From Azoarcus sp. (GTDB lineage Bacteria > Pseudomonadota > Gammaproteobacteria > Burkholderiales > Rhodocyclaceae): a DNA stretch of 64,000 bases. Made by a program: the position numbers and the translations under genes. Positions 58,601-64,000 of the stretch are shown here, in pieces (the stretch's first letter is position 1; each line of letters begins with the position of its first letter). Location: contig DYFV01000013.1 of NCBI GenBank assembly GCA_020725025.1, positions 1 to 64,000 of the forward strand. The letters are read 5' to 3'. The notes beneath the pieces are model-generated. The model searched no databases. It saw only the letters and a program-made list of their open reading frames with translations, and was not told the origin of the DNA.

Positions 58601-59250
58601 ACCACGACGAGATCGCTGCCGGCGCCGACAAACGGGTTGCCGTCCTTGGTGTCGCCGCCGGTCACGATCTTGAACTGCAGCTGGAACAGCTTGTGCAGTT
58701 CGCGGTACCAGTTGCCCACCAGGCCGGCAGGCGCCACCACCATGACACGGCGGATCGTCCTGCGCGACAGGCTCTCGCGGACGTAGAGGCCCGTCATGAT
58801 CGTCTTGCCGGCGCCAGCGTCATCGGCCAGCAGGAAGCGCAGGCGATGCTGGGGCAGCATGCGTTGGTAGACCGCAATCCGCTGATGGGGCAGCGGGTCG
58901 ATCTCGCTGATCTCGGTCGCGAACGCCGGGTTGAACAGATGCCCGTAGGACAGGCGCTCGCCCTCGACCAGCACGCGCAGCGCGTTCGCATCCCCCAGGA
59001 AATCGAGCCGGGGCGTCGCTTCGTGAGCGTCGCCGGTTGGCGTGTTTCCGCTGGCTTTCGCCGAAGCAGCCCCGCGAGCGTCGGACCGACCTGCCAGATC
59101 CTGCAGCTTGGCCACGCCCATCGCGGATGGCTTGGATTGGCCGTTCTCCCACCGATTCAGCGTGACGAACGAGACGCCCAGCAGCTCGGCGAACTGCTGC
59201 TGGGTCAGGTCCAGTGTCTTGCGGAGGTGGCGGATCTGCTCGGGCTTCAT
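55663..59250 (-). CDS. XRE-SNF2 helicase-DUF3883 fusion
   Basis: A 1195-residue protein. Residues 1-53 are an XRE helix-turn-helix (IRHLRKTLDLTQQQFAELLG, SFVTLNRWENGQSKPSAMGV). The SNF2 core starts near 100 with DDAGAGKT (143-150) and DEAH (245-248), and ends with QRMGRIHRYGQKRDRV. A long helical region follows, and the C-terminus is DUF3883 with an Asp1107...Glu1120-Val-Lys1122 PD-(D/E)xK-like motif in GIEVKG, so a nuclease fold is possible. It heads the operon behind its own promoter. SNF2 helicases of this size occur in DISARM (DrmD) and BREX type 3 (BrxHII); the fused XRE domain is unusual and suggests autoregulation. A start at 59313 is less likely. Confidence 0.87.
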   Translation of the reverse strand: MKPEQIRHLRKTLDLTQQQFAELLGVSFVTLNRWENGQSKPSAMGVAKLQDLAGRSDARGAASAKASGNTPTGDAHEATPRLDFLGDANALRVLVEGERLSYGHLFNPAFATEISEIDPLPHQRIAVYQRMLPQHRLRFLLADDAGAGKTIMTGLYVRESLSRRTIRRVMVVAPAGLVGNWYRELHKLFQLQFKIVTGGDTKDGNPFVGAGSDLVVVSIDSLRAQRLFNALRDPQVVPYDLVVFDEAHKLSANRDLDGTFRATDRYRLAEAIAGVRELPEDWRMPWAAHHLLLLTATPHMGKEYPYYCLWRLLEPELFSTETAFAKFPRESRDRYFIRRVKEEMVDLRGKALYPERLCDTVSYDLSQGEVSEQALYDRTTTYIRHYYNQARLLNRQAARFAMTVFQRRMASSTWALLCSFRNRLAKLDALIDDIQSGRVPEEELRSQQERLNRRVREGRLVDVLAAKTADEETATAGAEEHEESEAEALGAFIATSLAELIDERGQVQELIALAEAVHASGQESKFERMAELLRSPQYRDQKVIIYTEHRDTLDFLTRRLEGMGYADQVAYIHGGLGFEERDAQVERFRHPHDAEGKGARFFIGTDAAAEGINLQFCWILFNYDVPWNPARLEQRMGRIHRYGQKRDRVAIVNLVAGKTREGRVIKTLLDKLEEIRKQLGSDKVFDVVGRIFEGMAITDYIQRAVESDDEADKKALELAGQLTPEQVKALEAREATIYGKGGDVRIDLPQLREAMAIEEMRRLLPGYVRRYLEHAAPVVGIDFVGDLDNSFFMRPRKRGVLDSILPVLETYPESARSRFTVYRPDDGRDAIFLHPGEPVFERLSAMAIENARNQALRGAIFTDVSATAPYLFHVARVSVERGVDPGLPAFHSPEAIEQRLVGLKQYADGRLIETPVEHLLLLKPAPKPSPGSVVFLAQSDTWRLAAQEHIHRDVVGKLADLQRMSATSRLTETEEYLQRAFDYQESELAAARKRFTEKARDGNRAAHTELDRIKAQQRSLAQRRDQALLQARREVELIQAGQVEMLASALVQPSTDPDDIKARDAEVERIAVEVAIAFEAAQGADVRDVSTPPKARLAGLNDYPGFDLLSKRVSEERGIEVKGRVGVGEIELTENEWARACILRERYWLYAVFDCGGAQPRLLRVQNPFAKLIAKTRGSVAIAYSDIANASEAVE

Positions 59251-59277
59251 TGGGTGCTCGCGCGCTCTGTTGGCTGT

Positions 59278-59307
59278 TTTATAGCACACGATATATCGCC
59301 ACAGCAA
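59278..59307 (-). promoter_or_regulatory. Promoter and palindrome upstream of the XRE-SNF2 gene
   Basis: On the minus strand TTGCTG (59307-59302) and TATAAA (59283-59278), with an extended -10 TG, are 18 bp apart. Between them CGATATATCG (59289-59298) is a perfect 10-bp palindrome, a good candidate operator for the XRE domain of the encoded helicase. Confidence 0.6.
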
Positions 59308-59379
59308 TAGCACGCGGACTTTGCTTCAGCCACCGGTAACACCCAGATAGGGGTCTCATCCACTCTCGGGATCGCCCCC

Positions 59380-59598
59380 ATGACCGTCCGCCATCGCCTA
59401 ACCGTCGCCCAGTACGAAGCCGTCCGACGCGCGGCCACGCGCCCGAGCCGGGCGCTCGAGCCGCTGCCCTCAAACATCAAAGGGGCCGCCAAGCAGTCCG
59501 TGCTGGCGGCACTGGTTGCCCGAGGCTACGCCGTCAAGTGCTACCTGCCGAGGCACGTCGAGTACGTCCTGAATCGCTCCACAATATCTAGACACTAG
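59380..59598 (+). CDS. Short DUF3489-like protein or fragment
   Basis: A 72-residue frame beginning MTVRHRLTVAQYEAVRRAAT and containing LPSNIKGAAKQSVLAALVARG, which recalls the N-terminal repeat of DUF3489 proteins (L-P-x-x-L-K-G-G-A, then a winged-helix turn). Those proteins are usually longer, so this may be a truncated copy at the right edge of the island. No strong ribosome site is visible. It is divergent from the defence operon. Confidence 0.4.
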   Translation: MTVRHRLTVAQYEAVRRAATRPSRALEPLPSNIKGAAKQSVLAALVARGYAVKCYLPRHVEYVLNRSTISRH

Positions 59599-59726
59599 GC
59601 AGACTGCTTTGCCATCCAGAGCAGTCATTCTCCAGAATGGGACGAATGGCAGCAAAGGCCGACCTGCTGTCGTTGCCGGCAACGGATTGAGGCTGAAACG
59701 GGGGCGATGGGTTACCGTCGTTGCGT

Positions 59727-61313
59727 TTAGGGGGTGGCGTCTCGCTCAAGAAACGCATAACCGGACACACTGCTCAGTCGCCTGTCGACGAGGGCCTTGC
59801 CAACCGTGAAGTGGTAGAGATCCTGAAAGCGCTCGGTGTTGAGTCCGAGTGCCTCATGCACTGCGTCGTCGAAGTAACAGCCGATGCCGGTGCCCTGGAC
59901 GCCGGCCGCTTCGGCTTCGAGATAAAGCACCTGGCCGAGCATGCCGGCCTCCCAGAATCGCTGGCGGTAAAGCCACGGGTGGGCGGCGTCGATGTCGTCG
60001 AAACGGGCCAGCATGCCGAGGCTGAATGCCGAATCGGCGGCGATGTCCTGATGGCAGGAGGCGGTGGTCGCAAAGTCGCGCGCGTCCAACGGTGCCAGCA
60101 GGTATAAGGGCAGGTGTTCGGGGCAGCCCGGAACACTTGCCCAGAGCCAGTCTTCGCGCATGGCGGCGCGCAGGTCGGCGAGCGCGCCGGGTGCCCGGGG
60201 CAGGCAGTAGATGCCGGGGTCGAGGCCATCGACCCGATGCACGAAGAGCACAGGATGCACGCAGGGGGTTTCGTCCAGCACTGACCAGGGCGGAATCGCC
60301 GCGCGAGGGAGCAAGGCGTCGAGCATGCGATAGAAGCGCTGTGCGCTGATCGCGGTGATGCCGTCGAAGGCCTGGGCGGAACGGCGTTCGCGAATCAGCC
60401 TGGTGACTGCGGCGCTGGACGCCGGCGCCAATGGTGGCAAGGGTGCCAGTGCGGTGACCGGGGCGGCCATGCGTGCCGCCTTGCGGGTGGCCGCCGCCAC
60501 CATCGGGATGTCGGGCCAGTCGCGTTGTGCCGGGCTGAGCGCGTTGGCATGCCCCGCCCAGTGGGCGTTGGCGAGCATCGCGCGCACGCTTGCCGGATTG
60601 GGTGCCGCGCCGGGGCCGATCCACAGCAGGGCTTCCGGCGCTTCCCCCTCGGCGACGGAAAAATTCTCGGTTCGGTCGAGGCCGGTGAGGGTGGTGATGT
60701 CGTCGTCGCTCCATTCGGTCATCAGACGCGTGGGCCAGCCGAAGATCGCTGCGGCGTAGGCGAGCGCAGCAAGGGCGTGGCCGCAATCGTGCTGGCAGTA
60801 ACGGAATGCGCGCATGCCGTATTTCCAGGCTTCGCGCCAGTGGATGCCAGTGAGCGCCACCAGCACGCCACCCGAAAACGTGAGCGGTGCCGCCGCGCGC
60901 TGTTCGAGGCCATGCCGGTCGGGGCGGTAGTGATAGACGCCGGCGGAGAGTCCGGGCAGATCCGGGCAGACAAGGTAGCCCTCGGTCGGGTGGAGATTGC
61001 CGCTGGACGGGTTGCAGCGCAGGGCCCAGCGATTTCCGCCGTAGGACTTCCAGGCCGACAGACCGAGCGACAGTTGCAGCAGCTGGGCCAGATTCTCCAC
61101 GGTCATCGCCTGCGATGGCCGACCGCCTGGGGCGAACAGGTCGTCCCAGCGCACCGGCAGTTCGTCCTTTAGCAGGGGCAGATCGAACTGCGGCGCGCCG
61201 TCGAAGCGACGGAAGGGATCGGGCTGCGTGTCCCAGTCGAGATGGCCAGGGCCGGGCGCGTAGCGGTGGAGGTGGTGTTTGGAGCGTTCGTGGTAGCTGC
61301 GAATCGGGTCCAT
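59727..61313 (-). CDS. SagB-type nitroreductase with two nitroreductase-like domains
   Basis: A 528-residue flavoprotein. Two nitroreductase-fold domains are visible: residues about 60-255 (NPSSGNLHPTEGYLV, YRYCQHDCGHALAAL-like, SDDDITTLTGLDR) and about 310-515 (RLIRERRSAQAFDG, ADSAFSLGMLARFDDIDAAH, GCYFDDAVHEALGL). This double arrangement is found in SagB/ThcOx-family dehydrogenases of unknown or RiPP-related function. No YcaO or other RiPP enzyme is near, so a general FMN-dependent oxidoreductase is equally likely. ATG at 61313 lacks a clear ribosome site. A 52-codon frame lies 92 bp upstream on the same strand. Confidence 0.82.
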   Translation of the reverse strand: MDPIRSYHERSKHHLHRYAPGPGHLDWDTQPDPFRRFDGAPQFDLPLLKDELPVRWDDLFAPGGRPSQAMTVENLAQLLQLSLGLSAWKSYGGNRWALRCNPSSGNLHPTEGYLVCPDLPGLSAGVYHYRPDRHGLEQRAAAPLTFSGGVLVALTGIHWREAWKYGMRAFRYCQHDCGHALAALAYAAAIFGWPTRLMTEWSDDDITTLTGLDRTENFSVAEGEAPEALLWIGPGAAPNPASVRAMLANAHWAGHANALSPAQRDWPDIPMVAAATRKAARMAAPVTALAPLPPLAPASSAAVTRLIRERRSAQAFDGITAISAQRFYRMLDALLPRAAIPPWSVLDETPCVHPVLFVHRVDGLDPGIYCLPRAPGALADLRAAMREDWLWASVPGCPEHLPLYLLAPLDARDFATTASCHQDIAADSAFSLGMLARFDDIDAAHPWLYRQRFWEAGMLGQVLYLEAEAAGVQGTGIGCYFDDAVHEALGLNTERFQDLYHFTVGKALVDRRLSSVSGYAFLERDATP

Positions 61314-61405
61314 GGCGGCGGCGCGAACTCATTCGGAGTGTGGGAATACGCTACACGGATTCCGCCTCGCGCGCCGCATTGGGCGAGATTTCACGGTCGG
61401 GCTGG

Positions 61406-61564
61406 CTATGAGGCGCCCGGCTCGCGGCCGGTGAGCAAGGAATCGAACTGGGTGCGACCGCGTGCGATGGCGGTGTCCAGTTTCATCGCGCTGAGAAACG
61501 GGCTGTCGCTGGCGTCGTCTTGCGGCGCGAACAGCATCAGCTCACCGGATCGGTAGGCTGCCAT
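61406..61564 (-). CDS. Possible 52-residue protein upstream of the nitroreductase gene
   Basis: Reading from ATG at 61564 gives 52 codons to TAG at 61406: MAAYRSGELMLFAPQDDA, then SDSPFLSAMKLDTAIARG and RTQFDSLLTGREPGAS. It is acidic/amphipathic with no cysteine or membrane helix. It lies in the same direction as the SagB-type gene. The ribosome site is weak and the frame is short, so it may be a chance open frame; codon third positions are GC-rich as in real genes here. Confidence 0.42.
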   Translation of the reverse strand: MAAYRSGELMLFAPQDDASDSPFLSAMKLDTAIARGRTQFDSLLTGREPGAS

Positions 61565-61679
61565 TCACGTTGTTTCACAGCTCAACGGCAGGTGACCGAC
61601 GCATTGCCGCCTGAGTCTGGCAAGGCACACAAGGTCGGCACCGGCCGATTACCTGCCAGCCAAATCCAGCTCGCACAAT

Positions 61680-61716
61680 GAAAAAGCCCGCCACCTCTCG
61701 GTAAGCGGGCTTCTTT
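61680..61716. terminator. Rho-independent terminator downstream of nrdJ
   Basis: AAGCCCGC (61684-61691) and GCGGGCTT (61705-61712) form an 8-bp stem with a 13-nt loop. On the minus strand it is followed by a run of T residues, as expected for the nrdJ transcript, whose stop codon is 24 bp away; the other strand also ends in a short T-rich tail. Confidence 0.85.
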
Positions 61717-61735
61717 CACCGGGCAGTTACAGCCC

Positions 61736-64000
61736 TCAACCGCAGGTCCCCACCGCCCCGCACGCCGTGCAGAAGTCGCAGCCGTCCTTGCGGATCACCG
61801 AGTAATTCCCGCACTCGGTGCACAGCGAGCCCTGCATCACCTTCGGCTCGTTGTCGTCGCGGGGGGCTTCCAGGATGCCCATCTCGCGGGTCGGGTAGCC
61901 CTTCTCGTCGAGCACGCCGAGCATGGAGTAGCGGTGGATCATCAGCTGGGCGATGTAAGCCACGGTGCTGGGGTAGTTCTGCTGGCGCTTGGTGCCGGGG
62001 ACGAAGGCCATGAAGTCGCCCAGGGGCTCCGGGTAGTTGAGGAGCTTGCGCAGCTTCATGCCGATCCAGGCCGGGTCCATGACGCGCATGTCCAGCGACA
62101 GGATGCGGGTCAGGCCGTCCAGGGCGCGCGGGTAGTTGCCGGAGAGCCACACCGAGTAGGGGCGGGTGACGCCGTCGGGCAGGGTGATCTCCTTCAGGCC
62201 CAGGACGAAGTCTTCGCCGGTGGCCGGGTTGGCGATGTCCACCGTCCAGGAGAGCGTTCCGTCGGTGCCGGTCTTGGGCTCCTGCAGGCTGAACAGGGTG
62301 TCGAGCACCGGGGTGGGCAGGTCGTTGGCTTCCAGGGCGCCGAGCTTCTCGCAGCGGTAGCGCACGACCTGGGCGAAGGCCGAGACCACCCCGGGGAACA
62401 TGGTCTTCTCGCCGTGGGGCGGGAAGGGCATCTCGAAGGACTTCTCGCCGATGGTGCGGGCGAGCGTGTCGAGCTTGAGCTTGAGCCAGCCGCGGTCGTT
62501 GGCGCGCATGTCCATGGACAGGGTCTTGGCCACGGCGCCCAGGCCGCGGGGCTGGTCGGCGCCGTTCACCCACACCTCGAAGGGGAAGGAGCCGCCGTTG
62601 TTGCCCACCTGGCCCACGAAGAGGGCGAAGTCGCCGGTCGGGGTGTTGAGCATGTAGGTCCACGCCAGGTTGCCGTCCGGCATCTCGGGGCGGCCGGGCC
62701 AGCGCAGGCTGGAGAGCACCGGGGCCGGCAGGCTCTTGATCATCAGGCGGCGGTTGGCGTCGGAGATCTCGACGTCGTGGGGCTGCTTCTGCTCGTTCGA
62801 CGGCGTGACCGACAGCACCGCGCCCAGTACCGAGTTGGGCCGGTAGGTGGCCAGCCCCTTGAGGCCGGATTTCCACGCCTTGAGGTAGAGGTCCTCGAAG
62901 TCGGTGTAGGGGTAGTCCTCGGGGACGTTCACCGTCTTGGAGATCGAGGTGTCCACATAGGGGGCGACGGCCGCGACCATCTCCTCGTGGGCCTGGGCGG
63001 AGATCTCCAGGGCGGTGACGAAGTAGGGCGGCAGCTTGTTCACGTCGCCGCCCATGTGGCGGTACAGGCGCCAGGCGTAGTCCTCGACCGCGTACTCCTT
63101 GAAGGTGCCGTCGGCCATGCGCTTGCGGCGGGTGTAGGTGTACGAGAACGGGGGCTCGATGCCGTTACTGGCGTTGTCGGCGAAGGCGAGCGAGATCGTG
63201 CCGGTGGGCGCGATGGACAGAAGGTGCGAGTTGCGGATGCCGTGCTTGCGGATCTTCTCCTTCACTTCGGCCGGCAGGCGCGAGGCGAAGTTGCCGCCCG
63301 AGAGGTAGAGGTCGGCGTTGAAGAGCGGGAAGGCGCCACGCTCCTTGGCGAGCTCCACCGAGGCGAGGTAGGCGCGGTCGCGCATGTAGGCGGAGATCTT
63401 GGTCGCCTCGTTGCGCGCCTCGGGCGAGTCGTAACGCTTGCCCATCATGATCAGCGCGTCGCCCAGGCCGGTGAAGCCGAGGCCCACGCGGCGCTTGGAC
63501 TGGGCCTCGTTCTCCTGCTGCTCGAGCGGCCAGTGGGTGACGTCGAGCACGTTGTCGAGCATGCGGATGGCGACGTCGACCACCTTGCCGAAGGCCGGGT
63601 AGTCGAACTCGGCCTTGTCGGTGAACGGGTTCTTGACGAAGGGGGTGAGGTTGATCGAGCCCAGGTCGCAGCAGCCGTAGGGGGGCAGGGGCTGCTCGGC
63701 GCAGGGGTTGGTGGCCTCGATGGTCTCGCAGTAGTAGAGGTTGTTGTCCTGGTTCATGCGGTCCAGGAACAGGATGCCCGGCTCGGCGTGGTCGTAGGTC
63801 GAGCGCATGATCTGGTCCCACAGCGCGCGGGCGGGAACCTTGCGATAGACCCACAGCCCGTCGTCGCGCTGGTAGGCACCGGCGGCCTTGAACTCTTCGG
63901 CCGGTTCGGCCTTGTGGGCGAGCTCCACGTCGGTGCCGGCATCCACCGCCTTCATGAAGACGTCGGTCACGCCCACCGAGATGTTGAAGTTGGTGAGGTC
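61736..64000 (-). CDS. nrdJ: Adenosylcobalamin-dependent ribonucleoside-diphosphate reductase (class II), C-terminal part
   Basis: The last 755 codons of a gene that continues past the right edge. It contains the class I/II reductase core: [12 protein letters not shown], the cysteine-site segment [40 protein letters not shown], and [20 protein letters not shown]. Then come TSCPD-type repeats ([40 protein letters not shown]) and a C-terminal zinc/redox tail CTECGNY and [14 protein letters not shown]. This long form makes deoxynucleotides from ribonucleotides with vitamin B12 and without oxygen dependence. The terminator at 61680-61716 follows. Any cobalamin riboswitch would lie outside the window. 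Confidence 0.95.
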   Translation of the reverse strand, partial: DLTNFNISVGVTDVFMKAVDAGTDVELAHKAEPAEEFKAAGAYQRDDGLWVYRKVPARALWDQIMRSTYDHAEPGILFLDRMNQDNNLYYCETIEATNPCAEQPLPPYGCCDLGSINLTPFVKNPFTDKAEFDYPAFGKVVDVAIRMLDNVLDVTHWPLEQQENEAQSKRRVGLGFTGLGDALIMMGKRYDSPEARNEATKISAYMRDRAYLASVELAKERGAFPLFNADLYLSGGNFASRLPAEVKEKIRKHGIRNSHLLSIAPTGTISLAFADNASNGIEPPFSYTYTRRKRMADGTFKEYAVEDYAWRLYRHMGGDVNKLPPYFVTALEISAQAHEEMVAAVAPYVDTSISKTVNVPEDYPYTDFEDLYLKAWKSGLKGLATYRPNSVLGAVLSVTPSNEQKQPHDVEISDANRRLMIKSLPAPVLSSLRWPGRPEMPDGNLAWTYMLNTPTGDFALFVGQVGNNGGSFPFEVWVNGADQPRGLGAVAKTLSMDMRANDRGWLKLKLDTLARTIGEKSFEMPFPPHGEKTMFPGVVSAFAQVVRYRCEKLGALEANDLPTPVLDTLFSLQEPKTGTDGTLSWTVDIANPATGEDFVLGLKEITLPDGVTRPYSVWLSGNYPRALDGLTRILSLDMRVMDPAWIGMKLRKLLNYPEPLGDFMAFVPGTKRQQNYPSTVAYIAQLMIHRYSMLGVLDEKGYPTREMGILEAPRDDNEPKVMQGSLCTECGNYSVIRKDGCDFCTACGAVGTCG

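Noticed and set aside
46105-59250. Classification as canonical DISARM
   Set aside because: DrmA (DUF1998-associated helicase) and DrmB are not present; only the SNF2 helicase, a methylase and a PLD protein match in kind.
46105-59250. Classification as canonical BREX type 3
   Set aside because: No PglZ-type phosphatase, BrxA or BrxF was found; the shared parts are DUF499, DUF1156 and the helicase.

Overview
The window is GC-rich, densely coded bacterial DNA. It reads as a betaproteobacterial chromosome, probably Rhodocyclales (Azoarcus/Thauera/Zoogloea-like). This is an inference from the gene mix: PEP-CTERM export proteins with PrsT, an intracellular-type PHB depolymerase with its ribbon-helix-helix partner, LutABC/LldP lactate use, a BenE benzoate carrier, a homogentisate-type lower pathway, a large class II ribonucleotide reductase and KatG. 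No rRNA, tRNA, CRISPR array, transposase or integrase was seen.

Layout. 1-6000: a minus-strand catabolic operon in the order fumarylacetoacetate hydrolase, TRAP solute receptor, maleylacetoacetate isomerase, acetoacetyl-CoA synthetase, TRAP small permease (cut by the window edge), with a divergent LysR regulator. These enzymes isomerise and split maleyl/fumarylacetoacetate and activate the acetoacetate released. 6000-8120: a degraded 117-bp pyruvate carboxylase copy, then a BenE carrier divergent from an XRE-cupin regulator, with two palindromic operators between them. 8160-20240: full-length pyruvate carboxylase, lutABC, a diguanylate cyclase, lactate permease and two FadR-type GntR regulators, with TGGTNNNACCA-type sites in both divergent intergenic regions. 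Lactate enters through LldP, is oxidised by LutABC, and the pyruvate can be carboxylated to oxaloacetate.

20240-31460: an SDR gene remnant, a His-rich repeat protein, a glucosylglycerol-phosphate phosphatase-like protein, DbpA helicase, a methyltransferase, several hypotheticals, and an RHH regulator with a PHB depolymerase behind a clear promoter/operator. 31600-35420: PrsT and a PEP-CTERM protein preceded by a sigma-54 promoter. 35300-45290: SfsA, hemerythrin, small stress-type proteins, a DNA-binding/[2Fe-2S]/flavin reductase fusion, an MFS carrier, KatG, a methyltransferase and a cupredoxin.

45460-59600 is an accessory island. It holds a small phage-lysis remnant (GH24 lysozyme) abutting a five-gene minus-strand operon: XRE-SNF2 helicase-DUF3883, an unknown coiled-coil protein, a DUF1156 adenine methylase, a DUF499 P-loop ATPase and a PLD-family nuclease. 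It shares parts with BREX type 3 and DISARM but lacks the hallmark PglZ, DrmA and DrmB, and is the best candidate for an under-described defence system. 59700-64000: a double-domain SagB-type nitroreductase with a 52-codon frame upstream, a bidirectional terminator, and the 3' three quarters of nrdJ running off the window.
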